Source of the DNA: Amyloporia xantha
Taxonomy: Eukaryota; Basidiomycota; Agaricomycetes; Polyporales; Adustoporiaceae
Reading direction: 5' to 3'
Length of the DNA: 64,000 nucleotides
Assembly (NCBI GenBank): GCA_036971615.1
Contig: JAYKKR010000002.1
Coordinates: 1,054,001 to 1,118,000, forward strand
Shown: positions 22,146-32,170 of the stretch, in pieces
Layout: each line of letters opens with the position of its first letter
Numbering within the stretch: position 1 is the stretch's first letter
Program-made: the position numbers and the translations under genes
Notes under the pieces: model-generated
Seen by the model: only the letters and a program-made list of their open reading frames with translations
The model's database searches: none
Told to the model about the DNA's origin: nothing

Positions 22146-22757
22146 CTGGTAGAGGAAGAATGATAGAGAGCGGATGGACGTCTCTGGAGAAGATGGGCTT
22201 GCGACGGGGTGGCTTTTATCTGGGTTTGACTCGGAAGAGATAGGAATCCAGACACCGGAGAGTTACGGTGGAAAGGCACTGGGGTCATGTACGTTCATGT
22301 GCTGGACCAATGATAGATATCTTTCTACGTGACAAACATTTCTTTGGGGTGAGATGTAAGAGGATCGGCGGTCACAAGTCCGATGCCCGATGCATAGATC
22401 TGAGTTCTATCGTATGGTGGATCTACGATCCAGGTGAATTCTCATCAGAATGTCTCGAGCTGTATCACCGAGCATACCCACTTTCCCTTGACCTCCCACA
22501 TCGCATTCATCTCCATTAGATGAATGAGATGGGTCTGTAGAATGAGACAATTTAGATGCAGGTAGTGTCGAGGATGTATCAGTACTAGTCATGCATGTTT
22601 TGTCCAATTGCATCTGTTGCGAGTGCACGGCAATATTACCATAACCGGGGTAGATCGGAAACACCATCTGCACTCAGCCACAGTCATCTAGATGTGAGCA
22701 AGACATCTGACCCGCTTTCAACGCCCACCTAGTCGACTTGTCTGTTCCACCTGCAAG
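22146..22757. promoter_or_regulatory. Divergent intergenic region with a 9-bp inverted repeat
   Basis: It lies between the start codons of two divergently transcribed cargo genes and so must hold both promoters if they are expressed. It contains a perfect inverted repeat CATTCATCT/AGATGAATG with a 5-nt spacer at 22,504-22,526. No reliable TATA box was seen. Confidence 0.35.
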
Positions 22758-23958
22758 ATGGCACTTGCAATTCTGTATGACGACAAGGACAAGTATCGTA
22801 AGTCTATGTGATGCTCTGTGAGTTTCAGCCTTATACTTACAACAAAACAGAACAGATGCTGAGCGAGGTTCTTGTCACACGCGAAAAGGATTTTGGTCGT
22901 GCACATCTGGAACACTTTGCAGCCGTACGTCATCTCAATGTAACTGTACCTTCTGCTCACTGTCGTTTAGCCTGATGTTGCATTCCAAATGCTCGATCCT
23001 TTTCCATCTGAGTTGCCTGTGGGCAAGAGACGTCAAAAATGTGAGCTGGTATGGCGTGGTGAGGGATTGAGCACAAGTGCACCGGAGGAAGCGGTGTTGT
23101 CGCTGCTGGGATATGTATATGAGAAGAACCTGCCTCCTATCCTTAATGGTAGCCAGTGCGTCAGTATGGACTTTGTTCTTAATCGACAACTGACCTATCT
23201 CATAGACTTCCACGACACTTGGGGAACGCGGAGCAGTCCATCACCCTGACAGGCCTGGGTCTGGACTGTTTTGAGCGGTATGTGCGAGGTGTCTTGGCTA
23301 TCCACGGCGTCTTGGCTAGTCATCTTGCTGGACACGCATTGGGCCCTTGGAAGCCGACTCACCTCAACGGTGATCTGGTTCTCAAATTCTCTAGCCGATA
23401 CTTTGCTCATCCCCGAGAGGCAAAGGGACGCATCTCTCAGCCTTTGGGTAAAGATGTGGACCCTTCTGGAGTGATGGCCAAGCGTATTACGACTGAAGTA
23501 CATCTGGAGGAGAACCAAGTGGAGTACTATCAGTGTGTCAGCCGCGAGTAAGTGGTCATTCAGTCTAAGACGTGCTGTTGCTCACCAAACGGAAAGTCCT
23601 TTGAAGATGAAGCGTCTCAAGCCGTCCAACATACATGTGGGCAATCTGGTTGAGATACAGGTTGTTTTTGGCACCGTTCCCACCTTTGACGGCAGCCATC
23701 TGTTCTTATGCAAACTGAAGTCAGTATGCGTCATGGACCGCACGGTGCAAGAGGTAAGCACACACCAAAGTTGGATGATTCAGGGTTTGATGAATTTGCC
23801 AGGTCGTGCAACAGCAGCGTATAGACAAGCTTCTGAAGTGTGAGCTTTCCCCAGTGAAGCAGATCAAGCGACGAGTGGGATACAGAGTAGATGATAGCAG
23901 TGAAGATGAAGATGGGTCGCATTCTCTGAAGCGCATGCACTTGTCAGAAGATGTCTGA
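22758..23958 (+). CDS. Cargo gene of unknown function with C-terminal KRRVGY/acidic tail
   Basis: Five or so exons with clean GT-AG introns (for example GTAAGT at 22,798, GTACGT at 22,925, GTAAGC at 23,754) give a protein of roughly 300 residues. Start MALAILYDDKDKY at 22,758; middle LTLTGLGLDCFERYVRGVLA is read as ITLTGLGLDCFERYVRG; later FSSRYFAHPREAKGRISQPL, then NIHVGNLVEIQVVFGTVPT, ending KQIKRRVGYRVDDSSEDED … SEDV at the stop at 23,958. I recall similar basic-then-acidic tails in anonymous agaricomycete proteins often near transposons, but cannot name the family. Apparently intact in this copy and wholly deleted from copy B. Confidence 0.6.
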
Positions 23959-24175
23959 GGATCGGCAATATGACTGAACCGATTATAAAACTCTATTCGA
24001 TAATAGATGGTTGTTGCTCGCTAATGAGAGACGAATCAAACAAGAATAGCTATACGTACCTTCAGTTTGAGAAAAGCCCACTTGCTGGACACCCAGAGGG
24101 GCTACAAGAAATAGCAATCGATTGAATACGCAATTTGAAAGATACAAATGATGAAGTTTCATTAAAGTCATTCAA

Positions 24176-27100
24176 TCACTGTTTCCCTGCGCCCCTCTTC
24201 CCCTTCCCCTTCCCGTTTCTTTTTCCTTTTTCCTTCCCTCTCCCCTTCCCCTTCCCTTTTCCCTTCCCATAAATCCTATAGAACTTACAGAGCAGATGCT
24301 CCATCATAATGGGATCAAAAACAATCTGAGCGCAAAGATGAAAGGAAATATTATGCTCAAGATACTGGAAGACGTCCACAAATGCCTTGGAGACCACCTC
24401 CTCATCCTTGCAATCAACAGGAACCAACTGCATAAACTCCAGTGCGTGCAACGCACCCTTTCCAATGATGAGAACTTGCTGACCCATCTCCACAGCAGAA
24501 GGCGCTGTGACCTTGCCTGCATAGACAAGATCACAAGTGAGCAATGTAGCGATCAACTCACCCATCTGCTGCGCACACTGCTTGATAAACTTATAGCAAG
24601 TTTTGAATGGAAGAGGGCCTCCTTCATGCTTGCCCAACAAAAGCTTCCACTGGTTCTCCAGTGAAAAGTAGGAGCTAGCCAACCGGGGTTGCGTCCAGAC
24701 ATGCAAGCACCATATGCAGAGAGATTGCAGAGATAAGTGTCGTCCTTGCCCTCTGCCCACTGCTTCCACATGTGAAGACTGGTCCAGTAGTTGGGCCCCT
24801 CCAGCACAGACTGCGTGCCAAAGGTGATACCGCGCCAGATACAAGCACTGGCAAAACCACCAGGTTGGTCGATGTGGTCAGGATGGAAGGGTCCAGATGC
24901 ATCCAAAACGCGAAGTCGAGAAGGGGCATGCTCACGAAAGGGAAGCTTCTTGTCAGCGTCGCGATAGACCTGCTCAACAAGCTTGCTACAGTCAGCAGGG
25001 AGTTGGTTTGGAAAGGGAACAAGGGGCAGAAGTTCTTCAACAAAGTGAAGAATGTCCTTGTAGGAGTTAGGTGCGAACAAATATGGATCAAGATGGGGAA
25101 TGTGCTCAGTTGGAGGTGATGCGATGGTGGAGAGACGATGAGAAAGAAGGATGCACTCATGAGTGACAGAAGAGATATCAGTGAGCAACTTCCTCTCTGG
25201 CGAGTTGTCATCTGCCAGAGCGCTGTTCAAAAGAACATTGTAGAAGTCTTCAAGATGAGAAAGATGGAGCGAGGAATGTCTGAGCTTAGTCTGCAAGACA
25301 GTTTGTTTCAGATGTAAGGCAGCAAGCCAAACACCGTCGACGAGCAAGACATCTTGAGAACGAGTAGTGGAGATGAGGAATTGGACAAAGTAGGCACCAA
25401 GGCGAGAAGTGTTGGTGGAATATCCAAGCCAGAAGCGAAGGACTTCATTGAGAATCTGACAAACACGATCGGTGATAGCGGTGGGAGTCTGAAAGATACC
25501 GCGACAGTGGAATTTGTAAGACTCCACCTTGGCAGACAACACAGGAAGATAAGTGTGAGGAAGAAGAGAGACCCAGTAGTCGTTGTCGCGAGACCGAGCC
25601 AAGACAGCATCATAGATGTCCATAGAGAGTCTCTCCAGCCAGGTTGACGTACTTCTGATCTGCACATTCAACACCAAGTCCATCACACAGCGACAGTGAT
25701 CCATACAGTCTTTGTCCAGCCACATCCAAGCATAGCTGTTGGCTAGCAGAGCCTGCTGACAAAGCAAACACATCTCCAGACCTTGGATCTTTGACTTTAT
25801 CTCCACAAAGTCAAAGTCGCCTTCCATACCAGCAACTGTAGAGGCCATGTCAGGAGAGAGACGCTCCTTACTAGTGTAGCCTTTCAGGAAGCAATAAAGA
25901 CGGGTGTGGAAAGCTTGCTCATGCTGGAGAAACTGAGGAGTTGACAGCATGGACTGGTGGATCTGAGTCAAGTTGTCCAACGTCTTCTGAAGATTGTCAC
26001 ATGAGAAGCACTCAAAGACGTCAGCAATATCTAGAGAATAATTTATAAGACACTGATGCTATGAAGATAGCAAAGATGCATACCATGTGACAACACTTCA
26101 GACTTAGAATTTCCTCCATCTGTGCTCGCGTTCTCGTCTTCTTCAAACTCCTGTTCTATATGGAAATTAGAATGTAAAGGAACTGTGACATTCTGCAAGA
26201 CGTACCACTCATAAACTCCTCAAAAGCATCAAAAGTATTACCCGACTGCGCGTCCATGGGCAAGCCTTCTTCTGCATTATCCGAAACGCCTCCAACTAAC
26301 ACATACATCAATTTGTGCATATCTATCTATCTACTTAGACATACCAGCTTTCAGGCGCTTGCTAGAGCGTGTAGCAGAGCCAGATGCCTGCTGCTGCATC
26401 TGCTCAAACAGTGCTTGAGAGCGCAACCTCATGGCAGAGGCAATATTATCCAAGCTAGTATCTGTGCAACAAGTTAGACAAGTCAAAAAGAAATAAAGAG
26501 GATGCTTACTAGCTCTCAATATGGAAGGCAAATTTGCTTCTTCTTCTTCTTCTTCCTCAGCTTCTTCATGCTGACGCTTCTGACCCCTCTGTTTCTCAGA
26601 GTTGTTGCCTGGAAATTGTGAAACCATGTTAGAATAAATTATGTATAGTGGCAGAAACACTTACGTCTGTAGGTACGAGAGGCTGGAATTAAATAAAATG
26701 AGTCAAAAATAAAAACAAAAGGCAAAGAAAAAAAATGCAAAGACAACTTACAACGAATACGACCACGCACACGCTGAACATCGTCCACATCCTCCTCTGC
26801 CTCCCCAATACTCTCCATATACTTCTTGAATGGCTGATAGGAGTTGCCAAGAACCACATGAGGAATTGCACCACCACGATGAAGACGCATCTTCTTCCAG
26901 AGCTTACCCTGAGCAGCACGCTTCTCTTTCTCTGAAGGCGGCATGCTCCAGGCAGAAGGATGAATAACTTCACCTTCCTCGTTCTTGAACGTAATACAGT
27001 TCATGAAGGCATCAGTGTCGACGGTAGGCTGATAGCAAGCAGGAATTTGATCAAGGCGAGAGGACAAAGCAAGATGAAAACCTCTGGCAACAGCGTCCAA

Positions 27101-29003
27101 AAGACCCTGTGCATTGGTCATAGCCATGCCATCAGTGAGAATATTGCCATGATTGACAATAGGAACATTGGGATGAGAAACACTAGAAGAAAAGATAAGT
27201 CGAAGCTTAAGGAAAAAATAAAATCAAGAAGATAGAGTACACACCCATGAAGACTGAGATGAGGAGGAATCTCCTCCAATTCTCCATTCTCACCACTGCA
27301 AAAACCAACATGCGCCAGCCCCTCCAGAGTGCTGTCGTTAGGATAGTTGATGAGAGTAAAGCGGTAGGAAGTGTTATTGGGTGTGGTGTTGGTGAGCGCA
27401 ACAGGCGGAGTTCCACCATGAGGATACAGTCCATTGAAACAGACAGACATAACCTCTTGTGGATTCTCTGGATCATACAGATAGGGCATGGAGATGAACA
27501 CACCAAAGGCAGGAAAGATGAAGACACCAGGATCAACATTCTTGTCCAGTTGAGAGAAGACAGTCATGCAAGACATGGCAACCCAACTGTCATAGCTATC
27601 CACATGGATACCAGCAAAAGGGCCCAGTTCTGCCTTGAACAAAGCACCTAGAAAAGAAATTGTCAGAAAAAGTGAAACAAGCGCAATAAATAGAGGCAAA
27701 AATGCGAAGGGGAGGAGAGAAATTGGATGGAAAGATGGAGGGAGCACCCCAGTGGGTGTGGGAATTTATTTGAAAAGAATAGAGGGCAAGAAGAATAAAT
27801 AAAGAGCAGAAAGAGGAAATAAAATCGAAATAATAGGGAAAAAGCAAAATAAATAAAGGGAAATATGGGAAGGGAGATCAGGAATTGGATGTAAATATAG
27901 AAGAAGCACCCCCAGTGGGTGTGGGAATTTATTTGAAAAGAATAGAGGGCAAGAAGAATAAATAAAGAGCAGAAAGAAGCAAACATATGCAATAGATATT
28001 AAAGAAATTCAGATAATCAACTACTTACCTAGCGCCTGGGCCTGTTGCTTGGTTTTGGTGGAAGCAATGTTCAGCTGAACATTGGTGAAGGCGTAATTGC
28101 CCTCAAAGCCAATTGGAAACTTAGCAGTGAGCTCAGCTTGAGCTTTGAGCAAATTGACCAAGTCAGAGTCTCCGCGCTCCAGAGCATTGATGGCGATGCG
28201 AGATCCAACCTGATAAATCAGTTAGTGTCTGTACTAATACTGGACATGATTACTTGCCTCCACCAGCTCCTTCCGCAACTTGCCATGCTCAGTCAAACTT
28301 TCCTCGTAAACTTTGGAAAGTCTTCCTGGAGCGATAAGCTTTCTCACGCGTTCATAAGACTGGGCCAAATTATAGGCACGAGTGTCACGTCCAACAGATT
28401 CAGAAGAGGAACTTCTCTCCCACCAGACCCCACCCTGATACTCATCCTCCGAACCGCACTGCTGTGCCTTTGTTCTGGTACACTCGTCCTCAGGACCAAT
28501 GAGTTGAGAGCGAATAGCTAACAACTTGGCAACAAGGTCGGAGGGAAGAAGACTAAATAACATGTGAGATGGGAGAGAGAAAAAGAAAAGATATAAGTAA
28601 CACACCGCTGAGGAACCATGTAGAGAAGGAGGATATCTTCGGATCCATCCGAAGGGCTTCCAATCTTCCTTCCAATCAAGCGATCGTAAGGTTTCAGATG
28701 TAAGAAACCTTGGGCGCGTAAACACTCAGATCACATGGAAAGACGTCATCACTCACCCATAGTCCTGAGCTCATTCGCATTTGCACTGTGCACTTCAAGA
28801 CTACTTGCCTGACTTTGCATTCTCTCCATCCCTTCCTCGGTTGAATCTATCATCACCAGATAGGCCTTTCCTCTAGGATCATCAGGACCCAACGGATGAC
28901 CAACAACCTCCCTAATCTCCACCATTGATGTAGGACACTCAGGGATGTCCAGGGGAACACCTAGCAGCTTTTGGAGCTGCTCAGGGCTTGGAGATTGGGA
29001 CAT
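24176..29003 (-). CDS. Long many-exon gene with a TET/JBP-like 2OG-Fe(II) oxygenase signature
   Basis: Exons read from the splice signals: 29,003-28,757, 28,708-28,606, 28,552-28,258, 28,209-28,029, 27,647-27,245, 27,182-26,752, then several short acidic exons to about 26,000, then a long exon from 25,980. One intron uses a GC donor (GCAAGT at 28,257). Exon 5 carries GPFAGIHVDSYDSWVAMSC (HxD), FIFPAFGVFISM, FNGLYPHGGTPP (distal His) and SYRFTLINYPN (Arg), the spacing of a double-stranded beta-helix dioxygenase and closest in layout to fungal TET/JBP-like enzymes. The C-terminal half (helical, QALLANSYAWMWLDKDCMDH) is unrecognised, and a frame change near 24,670 is unresolved. The last exon ends in a GKGKGKGK tail. 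It could be one gene or two. Confidence 0.5.
27750..27980. repeat. Tandem duplication inside an intron of the oxygenase-like gene
   Basis: A unit containing AGTGGGTGTGGGAATTTATT and AGAATAGAGGGCAAGAAG occurs at about 27,750-27,812 and again at about 27,913-27,975, about 163 bp apart. Copy B has a single unit (about 51,971-52,030), so the duplication is specific to copy A and lengthens the intron between 28,029 and 27,647. Confidence 0.75.
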
Positions 29004-29287
29004 GGCTAGGTAGATGGCAAAGAAAAAGTCAGTTTGGTCTCAATAAGCTAGGGAGAAAAGACCTGCTCACTGTCTGTGTTCGAAAACCAGGTCTGGATGT
29101 AGCAGGGTCTTCTACTGGGCTTAAAGGCTGTTCAACAGGCTTAGGTGAGTTTATAACAACATATAAAGCATAATAGAATGTGAATACTCACATTTATGCT
29201 GTAAAATTGGATGGATGGCACGAGGGAGGCAAGCGAGGAGGAGCGCGCGCGGATGTGGCAAAAGGCAAGAGGAAAAATCTGCTAAGT

Positions 29288-29326
29288 CCGCGTAGGGCGA
29301 TCCGCTGCAGTGCGTCGCCCTACGCG
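29288..29326. repeat. Conserved hairpin module, copy 2
   Basis: CGCGTAGGGCGATCC and GCGTCGCCCTACGCG pair around a short loop (one internal mismatch). Flanking similarity to the non-autonomous elements continues (CTAAGT before; TAGACGCCC, TGCCGGAAA, GATTTGAGGCCAT and TTAGGCGCCC after), so this is the same module inside the large element. The stretch 29,004-29,287 and the rest to about 29,700 show no gene. Confidence 0.75.
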
Positions 29327-29989
29327 CCCTAGACGCCCGCCGGAAAGTGCCGGAAAGCGTTTTGCGCGACCTACAGAAGGGTCAAATGTTAATTATATCG
29401 CACCAAATTTTGCACGGGCATTCTAATCATGCATTAGAATGCCCCTGAAAAATTTGGGGTGATTTGAGGCCATATTCCCAACGTTATTAATGGAATACGG
29501 ACTTTCGCAAAACGAGCGCCCTTTAGGCGCCCGTCGAGCGCGCGCTGTTCTCGCGCGGTTTCCTGGTGCTCAGTGTGCCTCCTCCTCCTCCTCCATGTCC
29601 TCCTGCTCCTCGAGCTCCTCCTCCTCCTGCTGCTTCCACAACAACAAGGCTGTGAGCCTTCTACAAGACCACTGGAGTGTGCAGTAGAAGTAGCAGAAGG
29701 GTTACAGGCAGAGGCAAGGGAGCAGGTAAGTATCTTCTCCTCCTTTTCTGACTGACTTTTTCTTTCAAGCACAGAGCCCTGCATGCACCGCTGCACTGCT
29801 CCCCGCCAACGCCGCGCCACTCCCCGTCGACAGCAAACACGCCGCGCTGCTCCTCAGCGCAAACACCCCGCCGCACTGCACACGCCGCGCCGCGCCGTTC
29901 CCCGCTGCTGCAGAAGACAAACGCCGCGCCGTCGAACGCGCCTCGACCGCGCTGCCCTGAACATGCCACGCCGCCCCGGTGCCCGCTGG

Positions 29990-30620
29990 TCAGCCGGCGC
30001 TGCCAGCGCCGCCCCATGCCCGCTGTCCAAGCGGACAGCGGGCGCGCTTGCGCTCCACCCCGCCCCTCGAGTTCGTTGCCCACGGCAACGACCAGCGCCG
30101 CTCGACGCCCGCTGTCCAAGCGGACAGCGGGCGCGCTTGCGTTCCACCCCGCCCCCGAATGCGTTGCCAAGAGCAACGCGTTTGGGAGCTCTCTCGCTCC
30201 CCGCGGGAGGTGCTGCCAGCGCCGCCCCATGCCCGCTGTCCTCTTGGACAGCGGGCGCGCTGTGCTCCACCCCGCCTCGAGCTCGTTGCCCACGGCAAGG
30301 AATTCGGGGGCTTTTGTGGCCCTCTGCGGATGCCGCTACCAGCGCCGCTCGACGCCCGCTGTCCAAGCGGACAGCAGGCGCACTTGCTTTCCACCCCGCC
30401 CCTAGAGCTCGTTGCCCACGGCAACGAATTCGGGAGTTTCATGGCCCTCTGCGGACGCTGCTACTGGCGCCGCTCCACGCCCGCTGTCCTCTTGGCCAGT
30501 GGGCGCACTTGCTTGTATCCCCGCCCTCTGGAACGTGTTGCCAAGCGCAATGTGTTTGGGGAGTACTCTTCACTTCCTACGGGTGGTGCTGCCAGCGCCA
30601 CGGGATGCCGCAGGCACCCA
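29990..30620. repeat. Hairpin-bearing minisatellite, units of about 120 bp
   Basis: About five to six GC-rich units. Each carries CCCGCTGTCC-AAGC-GGACAGCGGG or a TCTT-loop variant (30,018-30,043, 30,107-30,132, 30,231-30,256, 30,354-30,379), and most carry a second hairpin CGTTGCC-CAC-GGCAACG (for example 30,074-30,090). The long open frames here are a by-product of the repeat. Copy B has only about two units (54,100-54,380), so the copy number differs between the two elements. Confidence 0.8.
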
Positions 30621-31163
30621 ACCTCTGCCCTCCACGGGTATAGCTGACTTGTTCTATTACATCCTTCCCCCTCTTCCCGGAATGCGTTACCATTTACAAG
30701 GTATATACTATTATCATAGTCCATTAATTAAGGTATTTTCACTCCGGTACCGCGATTGGGGCCAGTCGGAGTACCTTTGTCATAGCTTCCTTATCTGGAT
30801 ATCGGAAGAGAGGTTCGGTTCGGAGCTCTCCGTATAGACTTCCTTCTCGACAGTCATGAGCACCACCATCTACCGCTCTCTACGCCTCCATACCAGGACG
30901 AAGCAACACAAAAGTGAGCTTACATTAAATTTATATCGATTCGGCAGCTTGCACTTTTGCATACGTCGGAGAACTTGGATCTTTTGCGACTAGGGATTAG
31001 ATAATAGGTGCCGATACCCAATCTCAACACCTGTGGCGATGTCTATATTGATAAGAACAAGAAAATTCAGAGGCATGCGCTCTCTCCATATCGCGATATG
31101 ATCAAGATATAAAATAGCCTTCACCGCTTCATTCTCCACATCCACTCTCTTCCTTCATCCATC

Positions 31164-31713
31164 ATGAGCACTCTTTCTCCCTATCCCACGTATGACTGTA
31201 CCCATGGTCGGGTCAATGGCCGGATTCTTCAGGACAAGTTTGGTCAGTTTGACGGATACGTGACAAGGTTGTAGTGCCAGATCTTGGCTGTACGTCATGA
31301 TCATATGATTGAAATCCACAAAATGACTCACCTGTACCCAGGTCTATCCCACTGAGCATTATCTTGAGGTCAAGTCCTCCGACGAAGTGCAGATCAAAGT
31401 GGTCCTCGTGAACTTGGACACTGCCAAGCTCGACAAGGTATATTGTAACATCTGCGTGTTATATGTCAATGCTCACATGCAACAGATCAACGAGTTCAAG
31501 GTAAACACTTTTGTTGAGGTCATTGGCAAAGTCAGGACTCCCACTGAGCTCCATGCGGATTGTGCCCAGATCATCCAGTTTGGCGATGACTTTGGTGAGC
31601 TCACCTTGGACTCCATTGGTCTGCTGCTAACAATAAACACAGACATGAAGCTTGCCAATGACGTTATCGAGCTTTGGCATGATCCTCGCTTTGCTAAGAT
31701 GGTCCAACAGTGA
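31164..31713 (+). pseudogene. RFA3: Replication protein A small subunit (RPA14/Rfa3-like) with a premature stop
   Basis: Four exons: 31,164-31,289, 31,342-31,437, 31,486-31,594 and 31,643-31,713, separated by introns of 52, 48 and 48 nt with GT-AG ends. The spliced product would be 133 residues with the OB-fold pattern of RPA3: RVNGRILQDKFGQFDGYVTR, LEVKSSDEVQIKVVLVN, FKVNTFVEVIGKV, FGDDFDMKLANDVIELWHD and the C-terminal PRFAKMVQQ helix. RPA3 is the trimerisation subunit of the eukaryotic ssDNA-binding complex. Codon 37 is TAG (31,272-31,274); the second copy reads TGG (Trp) there, so this copy is probably non-functional unless suppressed. A TATA-like AGATATAAAATA lies at about 31,105. The gene is inside the Helitron-like element, so it is carried cargo. 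It could be a gene fragment captured from the host. Confidence 0.75.
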
Positions 31714-31814
31714 TAGTACAACGTAGTCGAGTCAATACGAGAGGTGATGTTCAGCGATGCACTGAGATCGGTACACAGATAAGACACAACGGCAGCAACA
31801 TAATCTAACAACTG

Positions 31815-31905
31815 CACGTGACTAATCTATATAGGGTAACTGATAAGATATGGGGTGCACGTGATTAGCCTATATAGGGTAACTGATAAGATATAGGCTC
31901 GATCT
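31815..31905. repeat. Two direct repeats of about 41 bp after RPA3
   Basis: CACGTGAYTARYCTATATAG followed by GGTAACTGATAAGATATRGG occurs twice head to tail. Both units are also present after the copy-B gene at about 63,917-64,000. The second runs into an inverted repeat GATAAGAT…ATCTTATC that starts the shared 5'-terminal module. Confidence 0.65.
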
Positions 31906-32170
31906 TATCTCATCAGTGTTGGGGGTTGTTTGTACAAGTCGCGTCGTGCTGGCAGTTTTGTATTGAACTTTGTAATGGGTAACAAACTTTTGTATTGAGA
32001 CTACAAGCCACCTTACAACAGCGGTAACAAAAGCCTGACCCTAACCCCAGGATCTTGGGCGCTTACAATACAAATTTTGTATTGAATTGGGTTCCCACGC
32101 TTAGGGCGCAAAAGTTGGTGTCGCGACTTTTGCTCACCAGAGAAATGCTTCCTTCGTACCTCAGGAATCG
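31887..32170 (-). repeat. Shared 5'-terminal module of the Helitron-like family
   Basis: About 280 bp found at the 5' end of all three elements (here, about 8,690-8,972 and 37,691-37,975). It contains several perfect hairpins: AGATAAGAT/ATCTTATCT in the sister copies, CAATACAAA/TTTGTATTG, and CAAAAGT/ACTTTTG around TGGTGTCGCG. It also contains a CCCTAACCC-like word resembling a telomere repeat. It ends exactly at CCTCAGGAATCG, followed by TAA in the host sequence. Confidence 0.7.

Larger units (their letters stand above)
9881..32170 (-). mobile_element. Giant Helitron-like element, copy A (about 22.3 kb) with cargo genes
   Basis: On the minus strand it starts CGATTCCTGAGG at 32,170 and ends CCCGCTCCCACCAAG at 9,881. 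The flanks are A at the 5' side and T at the 3' side. Removing it rejoins two halves of a host reading frame. It encodes a Rep/helicase on the same strand as its polarity, plus an RPA3-like gene, an oxygenase-like gene and two unknown genes. The ends are not the canonical 5' TC and 3' CTRR. Instead the 5'-terminal 12-13 nt recur inverted 30 nt inside the 3' end, an asymmetric inverted repeat like that described for Helentron/Helitron2 elements. Unity of the whole 22 kb rests on shared termini, the split gene and a second copy with the same gene order at 43,260-64,000; it could still be composite. Confidence 0.7.

Noticed and set aside
29661..30647. Long open frames (up to 286 codons) in the GC-rich hairpin array
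   Set aside because: Open in four or more frames because the repeat lacks stops; copy B does not preserve them.
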